This document shows positions 54,658 through 63,285 of a stretch of 64,000 nt of DNA, piece after piece (the stretch's first letter is position 1; every line of letters starts with the position of its first letter). The stretch lies in NCBI RefSeq assembly GCF_039724765.1, contig NZ_CP155729.1, positions 4,163,501 through 4,227,500 on the forward strand, given 5' to 3'. Source of the stretch: Sagittula stellata E-37 (lineage in GTDB: Bacteria > Pseudomonadota > Alphaproteobacteria > Rhodobacterales > Rhodobacteraceae). The notes beneath the pieces were generated by a model. It saw only the letters and a program-made list of their open reading frames with translations. It did not search any database and was not told where the DNA came from. The position numbers and the translations under genes are program-made.

Positions 54658-55425
54658 ATGAGACTTTTCGGCAAGCCACGCGGGCGCGACCGCGACCACC
54701 AACCAGCAGTGCGGGCAAGCGTCCCTTTCGACGCGCCTTTGGCGCCGGAAGAGGCGTTTTTTGCCATCGGCGACGTGCACGGCTGCCTCTCGCAACTTGG
54801 CAAACTGCTGCTGGAAATCGACAAGCGGGACAACGCGCCGAAAATCGTCTGCCTGGGTGACATGATTGACCGTGGCGATCACTCCGCCGGCGTCCTGCAG
54901 TTGCTGCTGGCCCTGAGCCGGGAGATGGGCGACCAACTCGTTTGCCTGCGTGGCAACCACGAACAGATGATGCTCCGCTTTATCGAGGACCCGGACCGCT
55001 ACGAATCCCGCTGGCTAAGTCATGGCGGCCTTCAGACGCTGGCGAGTTTCGGCGTCTCCCGCAGCGGCAAACGTGATCCGGAGGGCCTGCGCGACCGGCT
55101 CCTCGATGCGATGGGGGATGACATGGTGAACTGGCTGCGGGACCTGCCATCCCAATGGCAGACCGGCAACGTGGCCACCGTACACGCCGCCGCAGACCCT
55201 GCGCTTCCGATGAACTTCCAGTCGACGCAGGTTCTGGCGTGGGGCCACCCCGACTTTTTCCGGGTCAACCGCGAGGATAGCATCTGGGTGGTTCACGGAC
55301 ACACCATAACCGAAGAAGCCACAGCGCAGGACGGGCGTATTTCCGTCGACACCGGAGCCTACGTCAACGGTCGCCTGACCGCCGCGCACATCTATCCAGG
55401 CGGTGTCGACTTTATCCACACCTGA
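54658..55425 (+). CDS. Serine/threonine-type metallophosphoesterase
   Basis: A 255-residue cytosolic phosphatase of the calcineurin-like PPP group. Metal motifs are complete: FAIGDVHGCLSQL (GDxHG), VCLGDMIDRGDHS (GDxxDRG), CLRGNHEQMM (GNHE), VHAAADP and WVVHGHTI. It resembles the diadenosine-tetraphosphatase/PrpE-like proteins. I use ATG 54658; an upstream GTG at 54595 would place the inverted repeat inside the coding region. Confidence 0.92.
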   Translation: MRLFGKPRGRDRDHQPAVRASVPFDAPLAPEEAFFAIGDVHGCLSQLGKLLLEIDKRDNAPKIVCLGDMIDRGDHSAGVLQLLLALSREMGDQLVCLRGNHEQMMLRFIEDPDRYESRWLSHGGLQTLASFGVSRSGKRDPEGLRDRLLDAMGDDMVNWLRDLPSQWQTGNVATVHAAADPALPMNFQSTQVLAWGHPDFFRVNREDSIWVVHGHTITEEATAQDGRISVDTGAYVNGRLTAAHIYPGGVDFIHT

Positions 55426-55452
55426 GGCGTCCCTCCGCCCCGGTCAGGCCGC

Positions 55453-56103
55453 TCAGTTCCCGGATTCGGAGAAGTGCTGATAGTCCTTCGCCGACGACCA
55501 CGTCCCGCCCCATCCCCAGCTCCGTTTCTCGAAAGCGGTAACGACCGCGTCGCCAGACAAGATGACGCCTGGAACGTCCGCCCGGCGCTCGGACGCCTCG
55601 TCGTAGTCCACGCCCGCGTCCGGCGACGTATGCCGTCCCTGAACGTAGGGATTGTGTACGGGGTTGATATCGATTGCCTTGCCGAGCGCGTGCTGGGACA
55701 GCCGCGACGTCCCGGCGACCAATCGGCAGTTGAACGCAGAGGTATTGTTGGCCGCCATGGAAAACCCGTCGTCGCCGGCAAATTCATGCACCGGGCGCAT
55801 GCTTTGGATCGGAAAACGCGCAGCGTGGATGTCGGCGAAGATGTCCAGCATGGTGCCGGCCACTTCTGTCGCGACGATCAATTGGCCGGTCTGCTCTGCG
55901 CCTTCAAAATCCACGTAAGGAACGCTGAGCAGTCGCAATCCGTCGCGGGCCGGGCACGGCAGGTCGGCGTGCCAGCTCACGCCCTGCATCTTCTGCCAGA
56001 CGTCATCGGGGATCGGCGACTGCGTCCCACGTTCGGCAAGCGCCGGTGAGCCGAAAGCCACCAGTGCCGCGACGCCCAGAACCGCTGTGATGTGTCGTGT
56101 CAT
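55453..56103 (-). CDS. M15-family peptidase (D-alanyl-D-alanine carboxypeptidase type)
   Basis: A 216-residue exported protein (signal peptide to about residue 24, ending PALA). The M15/VanY-type zinc site is visible: His and Asp in SQHALGKAIDINPVHNPY and a later His in KDYQHFSES, along with SAFNCR and GWGGTW. It probably trims murein peptides in the periplasm. It sits downstream of the ClpP-like/SH3 gene on the same strand. Confidence 0.88.
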   Translation of the reverse strand: MTRHITAVLGVAALVAFGSPALAERGTQSPIPDDVWQKMQGVSWHADLPCPARDGLRLLSVPYVDFEGAEQTGQLIVATEVAGTMLDIFADIHAARFPIQSMRPVHEFAGDDGFSMAANNTSAFNCRLVAGTSRLSQHALGKAIDINPVHNPYVQGRHTSPDAGVDYDEASERRADVPGVILSGDAVVTAFEKRSWGWGGTWSSAKDYQHFSESGN

Positions 56104-56174
56104 CCTGCCCGTCTCCTCGTTTCGGCCTACGGTCGCGGCATTGGCGCCCGTCGGCAAGTGCGGATTTCCGGTCT

Positions 56175-57545
56175 TCAGTCCGAAAGGTATTTGCGGCTGA
56201 TGTATCCCAGACGGCCCTGCGCGTCGCTGACCTCGTACCAGAAGACGTTGCGCGAGATGCAGTCCAGGGCTTGCTCTTTTTGCGCCGTATCGGTCGGGTC
56301 CAGCGCAAAGGCGTTGCAGGCGTCGCGGCAGGTCCGGGCACGATCCTGATCGCCAGGCGCCTCAAGCGACTGGCTGCCCACAATGGTCAGCGGCTCGCCC
56401 AGAGGCACCTCGCGCAGGACAGTCGCGCCGAAACCTGCATCTGCCCTCAGGTTCACGAAATCGGTGACGTTCACCACTTTCACCTGTGGGGAGGCGACCC
56501 AGCACGACGGGAAAGTCACGGCGGACAATGCCTCGCGCGCCCGGGCGTCCAGCTCGATCCGGAAGTCGCCCACACTGGAGGCTTCGGCGGAAGGAATCCC
56601 GGGTTCCGGCAGGTCGGCTATAGCGGTTGCGGGGTCATGGAATGCAAAGGAGCTCAAGGGCTGGGAAGGCGTGGTCCCGGCATCGGCACCACCGAACCGA
56701 AGGGTGCCCAGATCGCCCTCCGGCCCCGCGTCGAGCGACAGCTCCACATGGCACCGCGTGGTCTGCGCCGCACCGAACGCGGCCTCGGACCGGAGGCGCA
56801 CCGCGCTCGCGCCGAAGCTGTCCACCATGAAACCGACCTCCCGGTCGTGGGACGGAAGGTCTGCGGGCGACAGGTCAAGCCGCGCACCATCCGCATTGGC
56901 ACATGCGTCCTGAAGCGCCTTGTCCGCTCCGGAGACAGGCAGAGCAACCGGGGCCACTTCGATCCCCCAGCGTGCGGCATCGCCTACGGTAGCAACCCGG
57001 AACGGGTGTTCATCCCCCTCCAGCAGCGCCAGCAAAAGCGAATCCGGCAGTTCCAGATCCCGGCGTGTCCGCAGCCGTATGACCTCTGCCACGGCGGACA
57101 GGCCGTCGCGGTAGGCGGCTTCGGCCTCTGCGCGGGGAATCGTTTCGTTGTCCGGCAGGACCAGAGGGGCGGAAAAACCGAGGATCGCCTTTGGGTGCAT
57201 CACCCGCGCGCCGCGGGCACCGGCGATGAAGATCAGGGCACAGGGCCCTTCGCAGATGGCTCCCTCGGTCAGGTGGGTCGCCATGGGCACCTGTGCTACG
57301 AGGTCCGCAACTTCCAGCGCCCCGGAGATCGAGCCGCCGCGGCCTTCGAGGCACAGCCGCGGGGGCGAATCTGCCTGATCCAAGTCCCGGAGCGCGCCCC
57401 GTATCGCGCGGGCATCTCCCCTGGCCGGCGCTCCGGCGAGCGTCAGGTTACATCCCGCACCCGCGTCACCTTCGACGATCTCCGCGGCCCGGGCGGTGGG
57501 CGCGATCAGCAAGAGGGCGGCAAGGATGGGGACAATACGCAACAT
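56175..57545 (-). CDS. Periplasmic ClpP-fold pseudoprotease with SH3-like domain
   Basis: A 456-residue exported protein (signal peptide to about residue 20). Residues 30-200 align with the ClpP-like fold of the protein at 48674: LEGRGGSISGALEVADLV and ICEGPCALIFIAG. The nucleophile position is Gly100 and the His position, 25 further on, is Ser125, so the classical catalytic pair is missing. The C-terminal ~90 residues form a bacterial SH3-like domain (VTDFVNLRADAGFGATVL) with several cysteines, probably a murein contact. Confidence 0.8.
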   Translation of the reverse strand: MLRIVPILAALLLIAPTARAAEIVEGDAGAGCNLTLAGAPARGDARAIRGALRDLDQADSPPRLCLEGRGGSISGALEVADLVAQVPMATHLTEGAICEGPCALIFIAGARGARVMHPKAILGFSAPLVLPDNETIPRAEAEAAYRDGLSAVAEVIRLRTRRDLELPDSLLLALLEGDEHPFRVATVGDAARWGIEVAPVALPVSGADKALQDACANADGARLDLSPADLPSHDREVGFMVDSFGASAVRLRSEAAFGAAQTTRCHVELSLDAGPEGDLGTLRFGGADAGTTPSQPLSSFAFHDPATAIADLPEPGIPSAEASSVGDFRIELDARAREALSAVTFPSCWVASPQVKVVNVTDFVNLRADAGFGATVLREVPLGEPLTIVGSQSLEAPGDQDRARTCRDACNAFALDPTDTAQKEQALDCISRNVFWYEVSDAQGRLGYISRKYLSD

Positions 57546-57712
57546 GGAGGCTCCGGACCGGTCGATTTCGGCCGGACCCTAGCACAGCCGACCGGCGAAG
57601 CGACCCCGCAGGGACGGCACCGGACGATCGTTGCCGATGGCCGCCGCAGGGGGTGCGTTTGCCGCGCGATCCGGTAGACTCGACCGCCAATGCCCCAGCA
57701 GGAGCCCGTGCC

Positions 57713-58951
57713 GTGATCCGATCCCTTCTTTGCGTCCTCTGCCTGCTGACCATGCTGGCGGTGCCTGCCAACGCTCAGGACCGCGCCGCCATTCAGACGC
57801 AGTTCGAAGGCTGGCTCCGGCAGGAGATCTGGCCACGTGCGGAGGCGAAGGGGGTCTCGCGCAAGACCTTCGATGCGGCGTTCAAGGGGATAACGCTGGA
57901 CTGGGACCTGCCCGACCTCGTGCCGCCGGGCAGCACACCGCAGACGCCGAAGCAGCAACGGCAGGCAGAGTTCGGACAGCCTGCCAAGTACTTCTCGCGC
58001 GGGTCGCTCGACTATGCCACGCGCGAAGGCCGGAAGATGGCCAAGGCCCACGCCCGCCCGCTTGCGGCGGCAGAGGCGCAAACCGGCGTGCCGGGGCGCA
58101 TCGTACTGGGCATCTGGGGCCGGGAAAGCAACTACGGCAGCGCCGCGATCCCTCACGATGTGTTCCGCGTACTGGGAACGAAGGGCTTCATGAGCACCCG
58201 CGCCGCCTATTTCACCGACGAACTCATCGCCGCTCTTCAGATCGCGGAGGCCGGGCACGCGCCATCCTCCGCGATGAAAAGCAGTTGGGCCGGGGCGCTT
58301 GGCCAGCCTCAGTTCATGCCGACCAACTTCCTCGCCTATGCCACCGATGGTGACGGCGACGGCCACGCCGACATCTGGCGGTCAGAGGCGGATACCATCG
58401 CCTCCATCGCCCGCTACCTGCAAAGCCACGGCTGGGTGAAGGGCCGCGACTGGGGGTTCGAAGTGACGGTCCCTGCTTCGGTCTCGTGCACGCTCGAAGG
58501 CCCCGACCAGGGCAAGCGCATCTCCGACTGGGCGGCGATAGGGGTCAAGAGGGTCAGCGGCCGCCCTTTCCCCGACCACGAGGTGAAGGAAGAGGGGTTC
58601 CTCTTGATGCCCGCGGGGCGAAACGGTCCGGCGTTCATCGTCACGCCGAACTTCTACGTCCTGAAGGACTACAACATGAGCGACCTCTACGCGCTGTTCG
58701 TGGGCCACGTCGGGGACCGCATCCAGTACAACTCCGGCGACTTCTCTGCCAAGTGGGGCAACGTCGGAGGGCTTTACAGATCCGACGTGGCAGCGATGCA
58801 GAGAGCGCTGGAGAAGATGGGCCACGATGTCGGCGGCGCCGACGGGCTGCCGGGGTTCAAGACCCGCCGCTCCATCGGGCGCTGGCAGGAAAGCCGGGGG
58901 CAACCCGCCACCTGCTTCCCCGAAGCGTCGATGAAATCCGCCTTGCGCTGA
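57713..58951 (+). CDS. Lytic murein transglycosylase, MltB family
   Basis: A 412-residue periplasmic enzyme (signal peptide to NAQ, residue 22). The SLT domain has catalytic Glu in GIWGRESNYGS, and the family segment SWAGALGQPQFMPTNFLAYA, DGDGDGHADIW. A C-terminal peptidoglycan-binding domain follows (about 345-405: MQRALEKMGHDVGGADG). It cleaves murein glycan strands to 1,6-anhydro ends. The start is GTG 57713 with GGAG upstream. It is divergent from the ClpP-like gene; another family member starts at 63286. Confidence 0.93.
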   Translation: MIRSLLCVLCLLTMLAVPANAQDRAAIQTQFEGWLRQEIWPRAEAKGVSRKTFDAAFKGITLDWDLPDLVPPGSTPQTPKQQRQAEFGQPAKYFSRGSLDYATREGRKMAKAHARPLAAAEAQTGVPGRIVLGIWGRESNYGSAAIPHDVFRVLGTKGFMSTRAAYFTDELIAALQIAEAGHAPSSAMKSSWAGALGQPQFMPTNFLAYATDGDGDGHADIWRSEADTIASIARYLQSHGWVKGRDWGFEVTVPASVSCTLEGPDQGKRISDWAAIGVKRVSGRPFPDHEVKEEGFLLMPAGRNGPAFIVTPNFYVLKDYNMSDLYALFVGHVGDRIQYNSGDFSAKWGNVGGLYRSDVAAMQRALEKMGHDVGGADGLPGFKTRRSIGRWQESRGQPATCFPEASMKSALR

Positions 58952-59009
58952 CTTGCATCCCGCGCGGCCTTGCGCCTTTCTGCGGGCAATACGCAGGGAG
59001 GAGACCGCG

Positions 59010-59792
59010 ATGACCGACACGGTGCTGAAGACCGAGCGCAAGGGCGCCGTATTGGTGCTGACGCTCGACGGGGCCAAGAGCCGCAACTCCATCGGGCCGG
59101 AGCTCTATACCGCACTGCGCGAAGCGGTGATCGACGCCAGCGATGACCCACAGGTCCGCGCCGTCGTCCTGACCGGGGCAAACGGCTATTTCTGCTCGGG
59201 CGGCAATGTCGCCATGCTGAAGGCCTCCGCCAGCCGTCCGCGAGGGCAGGTTTCTTCCAACACCGACCTGCTGAACGCGCTGATCCGTGCCGTGTACGAC
59301 GCGCCTGTGCCCGTCGTCTGCGCGCTGGAGGGCGGGGCAGCAGGTGCCGGGGCATCGCTGGCGCTGGCCTGTGACATGCTTGTCGCCGCCGAGGGCGCCA
59401 GCCTCGTCATAGCCTATGTGAAGGTCGGCCTGACACCGGACGGCGGGGCCACGCATTTCCTGCGCGGCGCCCTGCCCCGCCAACTGGTCATGGAAATGTG
59501 CATGACCGGCCGCCCCATGCCCGTGGAGCGGCTTGCGGACTTCGGATTGGTGAACGAGCTCGCGGTGCCGGGCAACGCCCTCACCCGCGCAATTGACATC
59601 GCGGAACGGCTGGCCGATGGGCCGGCAGCCGCGCTGGCCTCTATCAAGCACACGGTCAACATGGCAGAGGTCAACGGCCTGACAGCGCAGATGGCGCTGG
59701 AGGCGGACGGCATCAACCGGGCGCGCTACACGGAAGAGGCCGCCGAAGGTCTGGCCGCCTTCCTCGAAAAACGCCGCCCGGTCTATCGCTAA
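59010..59792 (+). CDS. Enoyl-CoA hydratase/isomerase family protein
   Basis: A 260-residue crotonase-fold protein. Oxyanion-hole segments are visible in GYFCSGGNVAML and EGGAAGAGASLALACD; the usual first catalytic Glu region reads LVIAYVKVGLTPDGG. The loop near DGAKSRNSIGPEL is typical. In Rhodobacterales such proteins act in beta-oxidation or aromatic-CoA breakdown; which substrate is unknown. A strong GGGAGG precedes the ATG. Confidence 0.92.
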   Translation: MTDTVLKTERKGAVLVLTLDGAKSRNSIGPELYTALREAVIDASDDPQVRAVVLTGANGYFCSGGNVAMLKASASRPRGQVSSNTDLLNALIRAVYDAPVPVVCALEGGAAGAGASLALACDMLVAAEGASLVIAYVKVGLTPDGGATHFLRGALPRQLVMEMCMTGRPMPVERLADFGLVNELAVPGNALTRAIDIAERLADGPAAALASIKHTVNMAEVNGLTAQMALEADGINRARYTEEAAEGLAAFLEKRRPVYR

Positions 59793-59855
59793 AGGCGCAC
59801 TTCCCCGGCGCTGCGTGACAGGTTATGAATGGCGGACCGGGACCCTGGAGGAACC

Positions 59856-60362
59856 ATGCTGGGATATGTGAGCGTCGAGGCGCGCGGCGAAAGCGACGTC
59901 CTGATCCGCGATGCGGCGATGGCGCTGCTTGCGCGCGGCGTGCCGCTGGCGGGTGCGGTTCAGGTGAACTCCGAACGCGACGCGGCGCACAAGTGCGACA
60001 TGGATCTGCACATTCTGTCGGGCTCGGACGTGGTGCGCATCAGTCAAAACCTCGGCGCCCTTTCGCGGGGCTGCCGGCTGGATCCGGCGGGCCTCGAACA
60101 TGCGGTGGGCATGGTTGCCGCCGCGCTGGAAATCGGGCCCGCGCTCCTCGTGGTCAACAAGTTCGGCAAGCAGGAACTGGACGGACGCGGCTTTCGCCCC
60201 CTGATCGGAGAGGCCCTTTCACGCGGGATCTCTGTCCTGACAGCCGTGAACCCCGGAAACCTCTCAGGATTCCTTGAGTTCGCCGGGGATTACGCAGAGG
60301 CGCTTCAACCGGATGTCGGTGCGATCATCGCATGGTGCAACGCGCAGCGTCTGGCCGCCTGA
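59856..60362 (+). CDS. DUF2478-family protein
   Basis: A 168-residue cytosolic protein with the DUF2478 pattern: an N-terminal GYVSVEARGESDVLIRDAA strand-helix, SRGCRLDPAGLE, and LLVVNKFGKQELDGRGFRPL. Members look like a P-loop NTPase relative and occur near molybdenum or nif genes, but no such genes are here. CTGGAGG precedes the ATG at 59856, which supports this start over one nine codons upstream. Confidence 0.85.
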   Translation: MLGYVSVEARGESDVLIRDAAMALLARGVPLAGAVQVNSERDAAHKCDMDLHILSGSDVVRISQNLGALSRGCRLDPAGLEHAVGMVAAALEIGPALLVVNKFGKQELDGRGFRPLIGEALSRGISVLTAVNPGNLSGFLEFAGDYAEALQPDVGAIIAWCNAQRLAA

Positions 60363-60375
60363 CCACCGCGATCCT

Positions 60376-60801
60376 TCAGCCTCTGACCCAGGTCACGATC
60401 TGCGCGGCGGACACCGCCCCTGACTGACGCTTCGTCTCGCGCCCGGCCCTGTAGGCGATCATCGTCGGGATTCCACGGATGCCAAGGCGCGCGCTGGGGT
60501 CGGGGTTGGCTTCGGTGTTCAGCTTGACCAGCCGCGCCTCGGATTTGAGCTGACCCGCCGCCTTCGAGAACTCGGGCGCCATCATCCGGCACGGGCCGCA
60601 CCACGGGGCCCAGAAATCCACCACCAGCGGCACTTCATCCACGCGGGACGCCTTGGCGAGCGTGGCCGCATCGACGTCGATCGCCTTGCCGGGCATGAGA
60701 GGGGCGCCGCAGGTGCCACATTTCGGACCTGCGCCCAGCTTGTCCTCGGGCACGCGGTTCACCTGCCCGCAATCGAAACAGGACAGCTTCTTGCCAGCCA
60801 T
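60376..60801 (-). CDS. trxC: Thioredoxin TrxC (thioredoxin 2)
   Basis: A 141-residue disulfide reductase with an N-terminal zinc finger (Cys8, Cys11, Cys28, Cys31) and the active site WCGPC with Cys68 and Cys71. The zinc module is what separates TrxC from TrxA, and TrxC is usually induced by oxidative stress. The ATG 60801 is preceded by TAGGAG at good spacing; a GTG three codons upstream is the alternative. Confidence 0.95.
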   Translation of the reverse strand: MAGKKLSCFDCGQVNRVPEDKLGAGPKCGTCGAPLMPGKAIDVDAATLAKASRVDEVPLVVDFWAPWCGPCRMMAPEFSKAAGQLKSEARLVKLNTEANPDPSARLGIRGIPTMIAYRAGRETKRQSGAVSAAQIVTWVRG

Positions 60802-60939
60802 TTCCGTCACTCCTATTCGTTTTTTCGAATATAATGGGGTCAGATCCGGTCACAAGAGCCAAAAAGGCGCGACGAAACAGATTCAGACGTTATAGTCGCC
60901 ACAAGTAACAGGTTACCGATACACGACAGGAGACTTTGC

Positions 60940-62139
60940 ATGACCCCGATTTTCCGGAGGATCTGCCAGACGCTCGCGGTGGGGACCGCGCTAGCGACCG
61001 GAGCCGCCGCTCTGGCCCAGACCGCGACAGAGTGGCCGGTCGAGGTGGTTCGGCTGGACCCGGTCAGCGCGCCGCAGGAAAGCTACGTCGGAACCGTCCG
61101 GGCGCGCGACATGTACGGCCTGTCCTACGGTACGACCGGCTGCATCGTCGCCATCTCCGAGGACGCCAAGCGCATGCAGGTGGCGAAGGCCGGGCAGGTT
61201 CTGGTGGAACTGGACGACCAGCACTCGCAGCTTGCACTGAAGACCGCGCAGGCCCGTCTCGACGATCTGCGCGCTGCGGTGGAGGAACGGCAGCTTGCCG
61301 TGACCGCCTCCGAGAATGACGACCGCCGGCGCGCAGAGGACAAGGCCTTCGTCGCCAAGGAGTTCGAACGGAACCAGGCGATGTTCCGCCGCGGCCTCAT
61401 CAACGAGACGACGATGGAAGCCGTCGAAAGCCGGATGATGGATGCGACGTTCGCCGCCGAGCAGGCGAAGGAAGCGATGGCCAGCGCACGGTCCGCCAAG
61501 GCACGGGCGGAAATCGCGGTGGGCATCGGCGAGCTGGAGCTCAGGACCGCCGAGATCAACCATGAGGACCTGCAGCTTGTCGCGCCGTTCGACGGTGTGA
61601 TGATCGGCTTCGAACCCAGCGTCGGCGCGTGTGTCGCGGATGGCGCGCTGGCGGGTCAGATATATGACCCCAGCCGCAAGTCCGTCGATGTCTACGTCCT
61701 GATCTCGCGTCTGTCGGCGCAGGATGCGACGGGTGTGTCGCGAGGGGCCGAAGTCACCGTGCGGCGCGGCAACGGTCAGACTTGCGGTGGCGTCATCACC
61801 CGCATCGACACGGAGGCCGACCTCGAAAGCCAATACGTGCAGACGACCATCGACGTCGACGAAACATGTGCACCCGAGCTGTTCCTGAACGAAGCCGTGG
61901 CAGTTGAGATGGCCAGCGCTCCGGACGCCTTCCGCCTGCCGGAGACGGCGCTGTTGGATGGGGCCGTCTACATCGTCAACGAAGAGCGAGAGACGCTGGA
62001 GAGCATGGCCGCCGACATCGTGTCACGGGAAGACGGTGCCGTCGTTGTGCGCCTGCCCGGGATGGCGGGCCGCCTGGCCGTGGTGGACGCCATGTCGGAA
62101 GGTGTTGACGCAATGCTGGACACGTCCGAACCTTCCTGA
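60940..62139 (+). CDS. Membrane-fusion (HlyD/RND periplasmic adaptor) protein
   Basis: A 399-residue exported protein (signal peptide to ALAQ, residue 27). It has a split lipoyl domain (about 45-90 and 205-225: AGQVLVELDDQHSQ, LQLVAPFDGVMIG), an alpha-helical hairpin (about 90-200) and beta-barrel and membrane-proximal domains. Such adaptors join an inner-membrane RND or ABC pump to TolC. No pump gene is beside it, and the next 870 bases are empty, so it is an orphan. Confidence 0.88.
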   Translation: MTPIFRRICQTLAVGTALATGAAALAQTATEWPVEVVRLDPVSAPQESYVGTVRARDMYGLSYGTTGCIVAISEDAKRMQVAKAGQVLVELDDQHSQLALKTAQARLDDLRAAVEERQLAVTASENDDRRRAEDKAFVAKEFERNQAMFRRGLINETTMEAVESRMMDATFAAEQAKEAMASARSAKARAEIAVGIGELELRTAEINHEDLQLVAPFDGVMIGFEPSVGACVADGALAGQIYDPSRKSVDVYVLISRLSAQDATGVSRGAEVTVRRGNGQTCGGVITRIDTEADLESQYVQTTIDVDETCAPELFLNEAVAVEMASAPDAFRLPETALLDGAVYIVNEERETLESMAADIVSREDGAVVVRLPGMAGRLAVVDAMSEGVDAMLDTSEPS

Positions 62140-63009
62140 CCGGAGTGCCAGTCACCCGGCCACGGTCACTTTGCGTGGTCGGGTTGAGACGGCCTCCGGC
62201 ACGCGACTGATGCGGCCCCCACCTTACGCGACCAAAAATCGCGTAATGAAACGAATAATGGGCGGCACGGTCTTCCTGCCGTCAAATATCTGGCGCGCCC
62301 GTCGCTTGATGGGCCGCAGTCCTCCGGACCCTGTTTCGCCCCGCATCGACATGCACGAGAGATGACGCTCCGGTCGAAAATAGCTCAGCAAGACAAGGAG
62401 GCCGTTCTCCGGTTTTGCATGGCGAAGACATCGCCCACAGCACCTGCCGACTTGTATGTGCACCTGCGGTTCAGCCCGCAGCGCAACACCCGAAAGCCTC
62501 GCGCCTGAAGAGAAATCATGTGGGCCGTCACATGCAGGGCGGTCGCCTCGGCGGTCAGGCGCGGCGTAGGAACTTCTCTGGCTGACGCGCTTTTTCTAGA
62601 TCGCGGGCATCATCGATAGCGCAAATCAGATGTTGTCCAAAGGGAACGGTCACGTCCGACCCGCCGGTGACGCACCAGATTTCCCGGGAAAATACCCCCG
62701 CGTCATCCTTGCTCCCTACCCGCATCCCGTATCAGAATGGCAAAAATAACAGGCAAGAATCCGCCAATTTAACCAAACCCGAGTGGACCGGTGCGGTAAA
62801 GAAGATAGGTGCCAAACGTTGCCTGACGGACGCGGCCGAATCATGAGGCCGCGTCAGCTGGGGTAACAGGATCGTGATGCGCATCCGCCATGCCAAGTGA
62901 ACATGGGCGGCGGCAATGAGCGTGTATGTAATTTTCCGTCGCCATTTGGGGAAGTGGCGATGTCGGTGCTCGAACATAATCGGCAACCGGCAATGAGAAG
63001 GGCGTAAAA
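62140..63009. other. 870-base stretch without a recognisable gene
   Basis: The longest gap in the window. It begins with a hairpin at about 62157-62182 (CCGGCCACG/CGTGGTCGG, one G-U pair), which may end the adaptor transcript, and contains another at 62829-62855 (GACGCGGCC/GGCCGCGTC around nine bases). Open frames of up to 84 codons have no family resemblance or ribosome-binding site. Small RNA genes or remains of a lost pump gene cannot be excluded. Confidence 0.5.
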
Positions 63010-63240
63010 ATGAAACTACCGCGCATGTTCAAATGTCCGCATTGCAACTATGACCTGCGTTTTGGCGCCTCCACCTGCCCTTATTGCTTCCGTCCGACCC
63101 GCTTGCGCAATCGCGCCTGGTTCTGGCTGATCATTGCAGCCGTCGTCGCCTTCTTCGGATATGAGGTGTACGGCGCCGTGACCGGCACCGAACCGCTAGT
63201 CGAGATGGATGAAAAGACTGTCCCATTGTCGGACAGTTGA
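63010..63240 (+). CDS. Small zinc-ribbon membrane protein
   Basis: A 76-residue protein. The N-terminus holds a zinc ribbon (CPHCNYDLRFGASTCPYC, four Cys), followed by one membrane span (about 37-54: FWLIIAAVVAFFGYEVYG) and a short acidic C-terminal tail. I recognise no specific family. It is 45 bases upstream of a transglycosylase gene on the same strand. Confidence 0.8.
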   Translation: MKLPRMFKCPHCNYDLRFGASTCPYCFRPTRLRNRAWFWLIIAAVVAFFGYEVYGAVTGTEPLVEMDEKTVPLSDS

Positions 63241-63285
63241 TCCCCGCGATAGGGTCAACCGGAGCATGTAAGAAGGATCCGGAGA

